Source of the DNA: Cyanobium sp. Aljojuca 7A6
Lineage (GTDB): Bacteria; Cyanobacteriota; Cyanobacteriia; PCC-6307; Cyanobiaceae
Direction: 5' to 3'
Assembly: GCF_024346455.1 (NCBI RefSeq)
Contig: NZ_JAGQCY010000002.1
Location: forward strand, 62,001 to 126,000
Length of the DNA: 64,000 bases
Part shown: piece after piece, positions 9,885 through 17,944 of the stretch
How positions within the stretch are numbered: the stretch's first letter is position 1
Layout: each line of letters opens with the position of its first letter
The notes under the pieces: generated by a model
Seen by the model: only the letters and a program-made list of their open reading frames with translations
What the model was told of the DNA's origin: nothing
Database searches by the model: none
Program-made: the position numbers and the translations under genes

Positions 9885-9961
9885 CGCTTCAAGTCCGAGG
9901 CGGCCACTTGAGTTGTCGTGGTCAAAGCAGCCATGGGGGCGTTGTTGATCAGGTAGGACAT
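9881..9961 (-). CDS. 26-codon ORF linking siaA and siaB
   Basis: A reading frame of 26 residues (MSYLINNAPMAALTTTTQVA...SDLKR) lies exactly between siaA and siaB. Its ATG overlaps the siaA stop (TGATG) and its TGA overlaps the siaB start (ATGA). An AGGAG Shine-Dalgarno sequence sits eight bases upstream, inside the siaA 3' end. These junctions suggest it is translated. It may be a small protein or only a coupling leader that delivers ribosomes to siaB. No known family, no membrane span. Confidence 0.55.
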   Translation of the reverse strand: MSYLINNAPMAALTTTTQVAASDLKR

Positions 9962-11280
9962 CAAGGAATCTCCTGGGAGAAGCGGAAGGAGAGGATCGTG
10001 ATGTCGTCCCGCTGCGGGTGACGTCCACGAAACTCTTCCAGCGCATCGGCCAAGGCTTGACGCTGGTGTTCCAGGGGTTGGCGCGCCAGCTGAATCAACC
10101 ACTCCTTGAATTGCTGGGTGCCCAGTGAGAAACCGTCTTCGCCTCCTGATTGGTCGAGCAGGCCATCGGTGGTCAGGTAGTAGGTGCAGTCCGGCAGCAA
10201 CGGTATGTCGTGGTCCGTGTAGGCACCGACGCGTTGATCACAGATCGCCCGATGGTCTCCCCTGAGCATGTGCATGGTTTGCCCATCAGTCCAATAGAGA
10301 CTGATCTTTGCGCCAGCAAATCTAAGCGTTCTGGCTTCAAAGTCAAGGCGCACGAGTCCAATGTCCATGCTGGTCGCGATGGACTTGCTCATCCTGGCCC
10401 CATGCAGCAGTGTCCGCATGGCCGTATCGGTGCAGCTCAGGATGGCGGCAGGGGAGGTGATCCCCACTTCCATGATCGAACGATCAATCCCCGCCCTGGC
10501 GAGCATGGTCATCATGGCCCCTGAGACCCCATGCCCAGCGCAGTCGGCCACCCCAGCGAGGCAGTGCCCACCTTCGGAGTGGAAGATGTAGTAGTCACCT
10601 CCCACCGTGTCGCGTGGCAGCCAGAGGATGAAGTGATTGCTGCCGAAGGTGTCCTGGAGCTGGCGATCCGGAAGGATCGATCTCTGCAGCAGCCCGGCGT
10701 AGTTGATGGAGGCTTCGATCTGTCGATTGGCTTCCAGCAATTGCTGATTGCTGGCTTCTCCAGCCATGAGTGCCTGGCGCATCTTGACGAGCACCATGTT
10801 GAAGGTCTGGGCAAGCTTCGAGATTTCATCGTTGCTTCTGATCGTCAGCAGGCTCGTCCTGTCACCGCTCTCGATCTCACTGGCTTCGCGGACCAGTCGA
10901 GCGATCGGACGGATGATCCGCCTGGTGATGATCTGATAGGAGATGACCGCCAGGATGACCAGTAGCAGGGTGAGAATCAGTGAGACATAGATCTCCGCTG
11001 ATCGGGCACCGGAAACCATCAGCAGCTGGATAGCCGCAACGACCAAGTACAGCAACACGAGCCCATTGACAATGGCAATGAGAGTGAAGACCCGCTGAAT
11101 GGACGCCACCGTTCTTCTCGATGGCAGAGGCTGTCTGTTTGGTTCGTTCCGGGTGTTGGTGTTCGGTTCGGACTCCCCGGCATCAGGCGGCAGGACTGGG
11201 AGCGTCATTGCCTGGGGATTCTTTGGGCCCATGGAGGCCTGCAGGGTGTCGGGCAAACAGGAGAATGCTGCTGCAGACAT
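9961..11280 (-). CDS. siaA: SiaA-like membrane PP2C phosphatase with HAMP domain
   Basis: A 439-residue membrane phosphatase. Two membrane helices (about 65-89 and 97-118) are separated by only seven residues (SGARSAE). A HAMP domain (about 118-170), a helical linker and a PP2C/SpoIIE-type phosphatase domain follow, with VGGDYY (226-231), DCAGHGVSGA (246-255) and YLTTDGLLDQ holding the metal-binding aspartates. In Pseudomonas SiaA dephosphorylates SiaC; that protein has a large extracytoplasmic sensor, which is missing here. The start is uncertain: ATGs at 11280, 11232 and 11208 are all in frame before TM1. It heads the operon siaA-ORF26-siaB-siaC-siaD and is divergent from cax. Confidence 0.9.
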   Translation of the reverse strand: MSAAAFSCLPDTLQASMGPKNPQAMTLPVLPPDAGESEPNTNTRNEPNRQPLPSRRTVASIQRVFTLIAIVNGLVLLYLVVAAIQLLMVSGARSAEIYVSLILTLLLVILAVISYQIITRRIIRPIARLVREASEIESGDRTSLLTIRSNDEISKLAQTFNMVLVKMRQALMAGEASNQQLLEANRQIEASINYAGLLQRSILPDRQLQDTFGSNHFILWLPRDTVGGDYYIFHSEGGHCLAGVADCAGHGVSGAMMTMLARAGIDRSIMEVGITSPAAILSCTDTAMRTLLHGARMSKSIATSMDIGLVRLDFEARTLRFAGAKISLYWTDGQTMHMLRGDHRAICDQRVGAYTDHDIPLLPDCTYYLTTDGLLDQSGGEDGFSLGTQQFKEWLIQLARQPLEHQRQALADALEEFRGRHPQRDDITILSFRFSQEIP

Positions 11281-11434
11281 TCTGGGACGAAAGATCCTGG
11301 TGTGCCGTCTACCGCACGAAGGCGCCGGGAGTTGGCACCTCCCATCTCTGGTGTGTTCACGTGGCCGGCTCGCCTGGCCATGGCCCCATTGGTCAACAGT
11401 CGGTCACAATGAGTCACGCTGTTGGCGCTGCTCC

Positions 11435-12550
11435 ATGTCCGCTCGCTTGCGCCTCGCCATCAGCCTGCTGGCGATGCTGCCGGTCGCAGCGGCCGCTGAC
11501 CGGTTTCAGTGGGGCGATGGGATCGTCTTCGTCACCTCGATCCTTTCGATCGTGCCCTTGGCGATCCTTCTGAGTACCGCCACCGAGGAGCTGTCCCTCA
11601 CCCTCGGCCCCTCGATCGGGGCCCTGCTCAATGCCCTGTTCGGCAACGCCACCGAACTGATCATTGCCATCGCGGCCCTGCGGGCCGGCTTGGTGGACAT
11701 CGTCAAGGCCAGCATCACCGGCACGGTCATGGCCAACCTGCTGCTGGCCCTGGGTCTGTCGATGCTGGTGGGGGGCATCGGGCGCAGTGAGCAGCGTTTC
11801 CAGCCGGTGGTGGCACGGGTCAACGGCTCGGCCATGACCCTGGCCGTGCTGGCGATTCTGATCCCGAGCCTGCGGGGGATGGTGGGGGGAGAGGCCGGGG
11901 GGCTGGACGCGGCCGCCGCCGAGTCCTTTTCGCTGTTTGTGGCCTGGGTGCTGCTGGCGGTCTATGGCCTCACGCTGCTGTTCTCTCTGAAAACCCATCG
12001 CACGCTTTACGCGGTGGCAGAAGCGGACCTGATCGTCGATGCTGACGATCCCGGCCACGGCGCTGAACGTGCCCATCGGCCCCCCTTGCTCCCCTGGATC
12101 GCCGTGCTGCTGGCGGCCACCGTGGGGCTGGCCTATGCCTCGGAGCTTTTCGTCGGCGTCGTGGAGACCGTCACCGAGTCCCTCGGCCTCTCGGCCCTGT
12201 TCACCGGCGTGGTGCTGCTGCCCCTGCTGGGCGGCGCCGCCGAGTACCTCACGGCGGTGAGCATGGCGCGCAAGGACAAGATGGACCTGGCCGTCTCGGT
12301 GGCCCTCGGCTCCACCCTGCTGGTGGGTTTGCTGGTGGTGCCGGTGCTGCTGCTGGTGGCTCCCCTGCTGGGCCATCCCCTGGATCTCAGCTTCAACATC
12401 TATGAGGTGGTCGCGGTGGCCACGGCCGTTCTGGTGAGCAATCTGGTCAGTCTCGACGGACGCTCCGACTGGCTCGAGGGCGTGCTCCTGCTGGCGGCCT
12501 ACGCCATCCTCGCGGCTGGCTTTTTCTTCCAGAGCAGCCCCCTGCCATGA
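11435..12550 (+). CDS. cax: Calcium/proton (cation) antiporter, CAX family
   Basis: A 371-residue integral membrane antiporter that exports Ca2+ (possibly other divalent cations) in exchange for protons. Two homologous halves each carry the CAX acidic motif: GNATELIIAIAAL in the first and GGAAEYLTAVSMARKDKMDLAVSVALGS in the second. About eleven hydrophobic segments are visible. ATG 11435 gives a start directly before the first hydrophobic stretch. An in-frame extension upstream to 11099 runs antisense through the siaA 5' end and is rejected. The last four bases (ATGA) overlap the start of the pentapeptide-repeat gene, indicating coupled translation. Confidence 0.93.
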   Translation: MSARLRLAISLLAMLPVAAAADRFQWGDGIVFVTSILSIVPLAILLSTATEELSLTLGPSIGALLNALFGNATELIIAIAALRAGLVDIVKASITGTVMANLLLALGLSMLVGGIGRSEQRFQPVVARVNGSAMTLAVLAILIPSLRGMVGGEAGGLDAAAAESFSLFVAWVLLAVYGLTLLFSLKTHRTLYAVAEADLIVDADDPGHGAERAHRPPLLPWIAVLLAATVGLAYASELFVGVVETVTESLGLSALFTGVVLLPLLGGAAEYLTAVSMARKDKMDLAVSVALGSTLLVGLLVVPVLLLVAPLLGHPLDLSFNIYEVVAVATAVLVSNLVSLDGRSDWLEGVLLLAAYAILAAGFFFQSSPLP

Positions 12551-13728
12551 CCACGAAACCGGACGATCGCTCCTTCGCCGCGGCGGCTTCCCCGCCCCTT
12601 GCCCTGCGGGCGGGAGGTCCCTGGACGCGTCTGCGCCATGGGGCCGGCCTGCAGCTGCTGCTGACGCTCCTGATCCTGCAGGCGGCCCTGCTGGTGGGAC
12701 TGGCCTGGCTCGCCGTGCCGGCGGCCCTGCTGACCGTGGCCCTGGCCCTGCGCCAGTTGCTGCCACCCCTCTGGCAGGTGCTGGCTCGCCACCTGGAAGA
12801 CCCCCCCACCGTTCGCCTGGTGGCGGCCCTGTCCCTGGTCCTGGCCCTGGTGTCGATCCCCCTGGCCCTTGGCTGGCTCGACCCGCTGCTGGCGATCTAC
12901 CGCAATGGGGACTGGGAGGCGATCGGCGCCTTCGGGGAGGGGGTCATCGGTGCCGTCGGCCAGATCCTGGTGGCCCTGGTCGCTCTGATGATCGCCTGGC
13001 GCCAGGTGATGGTGGATCAGCGCCTCACCACCCAGCAGAACCGCATCACCCAGGCCCAGACCATCGACAGCTTCATCCATGGCATCTCCGAGCTGATCAG
13101 CGACGAGGAGGGCTTGCTGGAGGACTGGCCCCTGGAGCGGATGTTGGCGGAGGGCCGCCTGGCCGCCGTTCTGAGCAGCATCGATGGTGACGGCAAGGCC
13201 AGGATCCTGCGCTTTCTTTCCCACGCCAGGTTGCTCACCCCCCTGCGGCGTGACCAACGGCTGGGGCGCGCCATCCTCGACGGCGAAGGCAGCTACGAGG
13301 AGGACCGTTTGCGGGGAGTTCCTGTGATCCGCCTGCAGAGCATGCTGCGGGGCGCCGACCTTGCCGGCACCGACCTGCGCGCCATTGACTTCAACGGCGC
13401 TGATCTCTCCGGCGCCGATCTCTCCGGCGCCGACCTGGCCGAGGCCAATCTGGCGGCCGTGAATCTGGCTGGTGCCAATCTCCAGGGCGCCTGTCTGCAG
13501 GCCGCTCGGTTCTTCTACGGCGACGCCCTGGAGGCCACCCCGCACCAGGCCCAGATGGAGCCGGACCACGCCGGAGGCGCCGGCACCGGGGCCCAGGTGG
13601 AGAACGTCAATCTCAGCGGTGTGCGCCAGTTGGATCCGGACAATCGCGCCTACCTGGCGGCCTGGTCAGGCGCCCGTTCCCGCCAGACCCTTCCTGGAGG
13701 CTGTAAAGGGCTGCCCAACCAGCTGTAA
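12547..13728 (+). CDS. Membrane-anchored pentapeptide-repeat protein
   Basis: A 393-residue protein with about four hydrophobic segments in the first 160 residues (for example LQLLLTLLILQAALLVGLAWL and LVAALSLVLALVSIPLALGWL). A soluble middle region follows, then a run of about ten A(D/N)LxG pentapeptides (about residues 268-318) predicted to form a right-handed quadrilateral beta-helix. After a 30-residue Gly/Ala/Pro-rich insert there is one more NVNLSG unit. The molecular role of such proteins in cyanobacteria is mostly unknown. Its four-base overlap with cax suggests it acts with, or is at least made with, the antiporter. Confidence 0.85.
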   Translation: MTTKPDDRSFAAAASPPLALRAGGPWTRLRHGAGLQLLLTLLILQAALLVGLAWLAVPAALLTVALALRQLLPPLWQVLARHLEDPPTVRLVAALSLVLALVSIPLALGWLDPLLAIYRNGDWEAIGAFGEGVIGAVGQILVALVALMIAWRQVMVDQRLTTQQNRITQAQTIDSFIHGISELISDEEGLLEDWPLERMLAEGRLAAVLSSIDGDGKARILRFLSHARLLTPLRRDQRLGRAILDGEGSYEEDRLRGVPVIRLQSMLRGADLAGTDLRAIDFNGADLSGADLSGADLAEANLAAVNLAGANLQGACLQAARFFYGDALEATPHQAQMEPDHAGGAGTGAQVENVNLSGVRQLDPDNRAYLAAWSGARSRQTLPGGCKGLPNQL

Positions 13729-13747
13729 GGTCGGGGCCGTCCAGCCT

Positions 13748-13832
13748 GGAGGGGTGGTCGAGTGGTTGATGGCTCCGGTCTTGAAAACCGGCGAATCGAA
13801 AGATTCCGTGGGTTCGAATCCCACCCCCTCCG
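13748..13832 (+). tRNA. trnS-UGA: tRNA-Ser (anticodon UGA)
   Basis: An 85-nt class II tRNA. The acceptor stem is GGAGGGG (13748-13754) with CCCCTCC (13825-13831) and discriminator G13832. The anticodon stem-loop is CCGGT-CTTGAAA-ACCGG, giving anticodon TGA. A long variable arm follows, and the T-arm is GTGGG-TTCGAAT-CCCAC. CCA is not encoded. It lies between the pentapeptide-repeat gene and the convergent helicase gene. Confidence 0.97.
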
Positions 13833-13886
13833 TTGATCTCAGCAACCCAGTCTTTCCCCCCAGCCCAGGCCCTCGATCCCAGCGCC

Positions 13887-16445
13887 TCAGGGCCCCTCGG
13901 CCCGCTCCGCCTGTTGCCGCAGCTTCTGGAGCCGCTCCAGCAGTGATTCATTGCTCATCCGGTTATTGAGCCGCTCCGCCAGCAGCGGGAAGGCCAGCGG
14001 GCCGGGCCTTGGCAGGCGCCGCTGCAGCCATTCGCTCCCCTGCAGCCGCTGCAGGGTGCTGAGCAGGCGTCCGAGGTCGAGTTGCTCCTCCAGCACTTCA
14101 CGGCGGGCCTGGGCCAGCAGGAGGTTGCCGGGCTCGTGGCGCTCAAAGACATCGAACAGCAGGGCGGCGCTGATCTGCAGTTGGCCGCCGGAGCGGGCCT
14201 GGCCGGGATAGCCATTCACCACCAGCCCACTCACCTGGGCGATGGAGCGGAAGCGGCGGCGGCACAGCTCCGACAGGTTGATGGCGCGCTCCAGATCCTC
14301 CAGCAGGCCTCCAGGGTCCAGCAGGGCCGGGCCATGCATTTCCAGCAGCTCTTCAAAGGGATAGTCGCGGGCCGCCAGCAGCTCGAAGCCGTAGTCGTTC
14401 ACCGACACTGTGAAGGTGCCAGGACGGTGGCGGGCCAGCCGCCACGACCACAGAAAGCCCAGGCCCTCGTGCACGAAGCGTCCTTCGAAGGGAAAGGCGT
14501 AGAGGTGGCTGCCCTCCCGGGTGTGGCACACCTCCACCAGAAACTGCTGGCTACGGGGCAGGGCAGAGAGAAGCACCTGGCGCTCCAGCAGCGGCCGCAG
14601 GGCCTGGAGTTCCGCGGTGTCGAGCGCATAACCCTTCTCCCCGTCGAGGGCGCGGGCACAGCGATCCACCTCCGTGCGCAGGTGGACGCTGAGCAGATCC
14701 GAGAGGGCCATCTGGCCCCCGCCCCAGGCCGGCACCATGGCGCTGCGGCGCGTCGTGGCCTTCACCATCGCGGTCATCTCCCGCAGCCGCACGAACTCCA
14801 GCTGGCGGCCGGCGAAGAAGAAGACATCCCCCGGTTTGAGCCGGCCGATGAACACCTCCTCCACGTGACCGAGCACGGCCCCGCGCACGAAGCGCACGGT
14901 CACGGCCCGATCGGCGCTGATTGTGCCGATGTTGAGCCGGTGCAGGCGGGCCACGGCCTGCTCCCGAACCACGAAGCGCTGCTCGCCGTTTCCTGCGGGC
15001 TCGGCCGGCTCCCGCTCCAGCTTGCGGTAGCGCGGGTAGGCCCCCAGGCAGTCGCCCCCGTCCTCCAGAAAGCGCAGGCACCAATCCCAGCGGCTGCGCT
15101 CCAGTTGGCGGTAGCTCCAAGTGCGGCGCACGGCCTCCAAGGTGGCCTCGGGCTCGAAGCCCGGACCGCAGGCCAGGCTGACCAGGTGCTGCAGCAGCAC
15201 ATCGAGCGGTTCATGGGGTGGGCGGCGGTGTTCCACCAGCCCCTCGCCCAGCCCCCGGCGCATCGCTGAGACCTCCAGCAGTTCCAGAGCGTTGGTGGGC
15301 ATGAACAGCACCTGGGCCGTGCCGCCAGGCGCATGGGCCGAACGGCCTGCCCGCTGCAGCAGCCGGGCCAGGTTCTTGGCACTGCCGATCTGCACCACCC
15401 GCTCCACCGGCTGGAAGTCCACCCCCAGATCGAGGGAACTGGTGCAGACCACCCAGCGGATCGCGGCGGCCTTCACCCCTGCCTCGATGGCTTCGCGGGT
15501 GGCCCGGTCAATGGCGCTGTGGTGCAGGGCCAGGGTGCCTTCCATCTCCGGGCAGGCGAAGCGCAGGCACTGGTGCCAGCGTTCGGCCTGGTTGCGGGTG
15601 TTGGTGAACAGCAGCGTGGAGACATCGGGCTCCATGGCGGCCACCAGCTCCTCGTACATGCGCAGGCCCAGATGGCCGGCCCAGGGGAAGCCGTCGATCG
15701 TGTCGGGCAGCAGGCTGCGGATCTCCGTATCTCGCCGGATCCGGGCCGTGATGATGCGCGGCTCAACGCCGACGCCCACCGCAGCCCGGGCCGCCTCCTC
15801 GAGGTTGCCGATCGTGGCGCTGATCGCCCAGGTGCGCAGGGCCGGCCGCCGGCTGCGCAGCCAGCTCAGGCACAGCTCGCTCTGGGAGCCCCGCTTGCTG
15901 CCCATCAGCTCGTGCCATTCATCGACCACCACCGCCTTGAGGTCGGTGAACAGCGCCTCGGCCCGGGGGCCGGCCAGCAGCAGGGAAAGGGATTCGGGGG
16001 TGGTGATCAGGATCTGCGGCGGCGCCTTCAGCTGTTTGCCGCGTTCATGGCTGGTGGTGTCGCCGTTGCGCAGTCCCACCCGCAACGGCCAGCCCATGGT
16101 CTCGATCGGCTCCTGGATCGCCAGCAGCAGATCCCGGCTCAGGGCCCGCAGGGGCGTCAGCACCAGCAGCCGCAGGCCCCCCTCCGGCCCGGAGCCACCG
16201 TTCTCGGCCAGCATCGCCGCAATCGGCCCCATCACGGCGGCGTAGGTTTTCCCGCAGCCCGTGGGTACCTGGATCAGGCCGCTGGCCCCCTCCAGGTACG
16301 CCCGCCAGCACTGCCGCTGGAATGGCATTGGCCGCCAGCTGCGGCGGCTGAACCAGGCCTCGATCGGGCGCAGCGCTGCTGCGAAGGGTCGGGTCAACGG
16401 GGACGGCGGATCAGGTGGAGAGCACCGCCACCACCACGGCGGCAA
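13887..16445 (-). CDS. Ligase-associated DEXH-box DNA helicase (Lhr family)
   Basis: An 852-residue superfamily 2 helicase. Walker A is VPTGCGKT (K66), the DEXH box is VVVDEWHEL (D175-H178), motif III is SATI, and motif VI is RLLQRAGRSAHAPGG. The long C-terminal region resembles the Lhr-core winged-helix and beta-barrel domains. In many bacteria this helicase is encoded with an ATP-dependent ligase and an MBL-fold exonuclease in a DNA repair set; both occur here at 20.1-23.6 kb, separated by an unrelated module. The start is uncertain: ATG 16445 overlaps the DUF350 gene by 35 bases, while a TTG at 16397 would begin just after it. Confidence 0.9.
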   Translation of the reverse strand: MPPWWWRCSPPDPPSPLTRPFAAALRPIEAWFSRRSWRPMPFQRQCWRAYLEGASGLIQVPTGCGKTYAAVMGPIAAMLAENGGSGPEGGLRLLVLTPLRALSRDLLLAIQEPIETMGWPLRVGLRNGDTTSHERGKQLKAPPQILITTPESLSLLLAGPRAEALFTDLKAVVVDEWHELMGSKRGSQSELCLSWLRSRRPALRTWAISATIGNLEEAARAAVGVGVEPRIITARIRRDTEIRSLLPDTIDGFPWAGHLGLRMYEELVAAMEPDVSTLLFTNTRNQAERWHQCLRFACPEMEGTLALHHSAIDRATREAIEAGVKAAAIRWVVCTSSLDLGVDFQPVERVVQIGSAKNLARLLQRAGRSAHAPGGTAQVLFMPTNALELLEVSAMRRGLGEGLVEHRRPPHEPLDVLLQHLVSLACGPGFEPEATLEAVRRTWSYRQLERSRWDWCLRFLEDGGDCLGAYPRYRKLEREPAEPAGNGEQRFVVREQAVARLHRLNIGTISADRAVTVRFVRGAVLGHVEEVFIGRLKPGDVFFFAGRQLEFVRLREMTAMVKATTRRSAMVPAWGGGQMALSDLLSVHLRTEVDRCARALDGEKGYALDTAELQALRPLLERQVLLSALPRSQQFLVEVCHTREGSHLYAFPFEGRFVHEGLGFLWSWRLARHRPGTFTVSVNDYGFELLAARDYPFEELLEMHGPALLDPGGLLEDLERAINLSELCRRRFRSIAQVSGLVVNGYPGQARSGGQLQISAALLFDVFERHEPGNLLLAQARREVLEEQLDLGRLLSTLQRLQGSEWLQRRLPRPGPLAFPLLAERLNNRMSNESLLERLQKLRQQAERAEGP

Positions 16446-16620
16446 TGGCCAGGATCACGGCCCCCAGCACCACACCGGCGGCGATGTTGCCGCGGCGTAT
16501 TTCGGCGCGATAGTCGATCGGGGAGAGGCGATCGAAGAGCAGCAGCCCGAGGTAGATGAGGATGATGCCCAGAAAGGTCCAGCCGACCATCAGCAGCATC
16601 TGGAGCAGTGGTTTGACCAT
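16411..16620 (-). CDS. DUF350 small membrane protein
   Basis: A 69-residue protein with two hydrophobic helices (LLQMLLMVGWTFLGIILIYLGLLLF and AAGVVLGAVILAIAAVVVAVL) flanking a short charged segment, LSPIDYRAEIRRGNIAAG. The RRGNIAAGVVLGAVIL sequence matches the DUF350 family, to which E. coli YjfL belongs. Function is unknown. It is divergent from the 16675 gene with 54 bases between, and its 3' end overlaps the 5' end of the helicase. DUF350 proteins recur next to aminopropyltransferase-like and DUF4178 proteins, as in this locus, which suggests membership in the module on the opposite strand. Confidence 0.85.
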   Translation of the reverse strand: MVKPLLQMLLMVGWTFLGIILIYLGLLLFDRLSPIDYRAEIRRGNIAAGVVLGAVILAIAAVVVAVLST

Positions 16621-16674
16621 CCCCTCGTCACAACGCCGCCCCTACCGTAGGGATGCACAGGAGGCCAGCACCTG

Positions 16675-17709
16675 ATGGGCCCGTCTCCTCTGGGCGGGCG
16701 GCGCGATCCGGCGCTGCTGCTCTGGCCCCTGGCCAGTCTTTTGCTGCCGCTGTTGCCCCTTCTGGTGCTGCTGCTGTCAGCCCTGGAGGGGCCACGCCGT
16801 CTGGTGATGGTGGTGCCGGAGGGTCCACGGGTGCTGAGCGCCCCCTTCGAGCTGAAGGACGGCTGGCTGGGCAGCCCCCGGCTGGCGCTGACGGCCGACA
16901 TACCCCCCAACAGCACGATCGAGCTGGACGTCGCCCTCCTCGATGCCAGCGGCCGCACCGTGCTGAACCTCACCAAGGACGGCTGGCGCGCGAGCGGCAC
17001 CTGGTCGGAGGAGGGGGAGACCGGCACCTGGGAGGAAGCCGACGCGGCCCTGACGCTGGCCATGCGCCCTGGGCAGAGCGGCCTCTTCCAGCTGGCGGTT
17101 CAGCTGCAGGATCTTCTTGATGAAGCGGGCCAGCCGCTGCCCAATCCGGTTGTGGTGCGCGGCAGCGTCCGCAACCACAGCCTCGATGCTCCCCTGCTGC
17201 TGTTCACCGCCGCGCTGACGCTGGCGGTGGTCCAGGTGCTGCTGCTGGCCTGCTATGGCGTCAGCCGAGGCCGCTGGGTCCGGCGCAGCCAGGAGGCTGA
17301 CGCGGCGATCCGCTGTGAGGCCGGTGGCCCTGGACTGCTGCGGGTGGGCGTGGTGGCGCGTTGGGAGCTGCCCCATGACAATCCACCCCTGGGCCAGCCC
17401 CCGGAACCGGCGGCCCTGGAGCTGCGGGTGAGTGATGCCCTGGGGCGTCCTCGTCTGCGGCATCGGGGGATGGTGGTCGTGGCCCACCGCTCCGACGATG
17501 GCGACCACTGGTTGTCCGTTCGCCAGACCCTGCACCTGCGGCTCCCTGAGCGCGGCAGCTACCGCTTCCGGGTGAGAGTGCCGGAGGAGTTCCGCGTTGA
17601 TGGCGACGCCTGGGAGATGGAATGGCTGCAGCTCACCGTTGAGGACGGTCTGATGAGCGCCTGGCCGGTGGCTGTTCTGCCCCTGGATGGGGCGCTGGAG
17701 GCGCGTTGA
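16675..17709 (+). CDS. Two-span membrane protein of the DUF350/DUF4178 module
   Basis: A 344-residue protein with an N-terminal leucine-rich membrane helix (about 14-38), a predicted extracytoplasmic beta-rich domain of about 130 residues, a second helix (about 180-200, LLLFTAALTLAVVQVLLLACYGV), and a C-terminal cytoplasmic domain. I recognise no family by sequence. The outer domain has GETGTWEEADAALTLAMRPGQSGLFQLAVQ, reminiscent of immunoglobulin-like folds, but this is only an impression. It is the first of four tightly packed plus-strand genes (one base to the next), so it likely acts with the aminopropyltransferase-like and DUF4178 proteins. Confidence 0.7.
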   Translation: MGPSPLGGRRDPALLLWPLASLLLPLLPLLVLLLSALEGPRRLVMVVPEGPRVLSAPFELKDGWLGSPRLALTADIPPNSTIELDVALLDASGRTVLNLTKDGWRASGTWSEEGETGTWEEADAALTLAMRPGQSGLFQLAVQLQDLLDEAGQPLPNPVVVRGSVRNHSLDAPLLLFTAALTLAVVQVLLLACYGVSRGRWVRRSQEADAAIRCEAGGPGLLRVGVVARWELPHDNPPLGQPPEPAALELRVSDALGRPRLRHRGMVVVAHRSDDGDHWLSVRQTLHLRLPERGSYRFRVRVPEEFRVDGDAWEMEWLQLTVEDGLMSAWPVAVLPLDGALEAR

Positions 17710-17710
17710 G

Positions 17711-17944
17711 ATGGCCGATGAACGCGGGGTGCTGATGCTGCTGGCCGTGGCGGTGGTTGCCATCGGCACCGTCACGGCCGTGACCCGCCCGGGCCTCTGG
17801 CGCCTCGGCCAGGACGGCACCCCTGCCGCCGGCAGCGGTGTGCGCTACGGCGGCAGCTACCGCGCCGGGCGGTGGGTGCCGATGACGCCCCGCCGGCAGG
17901 ACTGGACCGGTTTCCAGGGGCGTGGTCCCGGTGCAGCCAAGTGA
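17711..17944 (+). CDS. Small membrane-anchored protein, 77 residues
   Basis: ATG 17711 begins one base after the stop of the preceding gene. One N-terminal membrane helix (GVLMLLAVAVVAIGTVTAV) is followed by a Gly/Arg/Trp-rich tail (GGSYRAGRWVPMTPRRQDWTGFQGRG). The stop overlaps a GTG start of the next gene (GTGA). Not recognised. The size, the single helix and the Gly/Arg-rich tail fit an accessory subunit of the neighbouring membrane enzyme. Confidence 0.65.
   Translation: MADERGVLMLLAVAVVAIGTVTAVTRPGLWRLGQDGTPAAGSGVRYGGSYRAGRWVPMTPRRQDWTGFQGRGPGAAK

Noticed and set aside
11099-11434. N-terminal extension of the Cax antiporter
   Set aside because: It is antisense to the siaA 5' region and lacks hydrophobic or family-like sequence; ATG 11435 directly precedes the first membrane helix.
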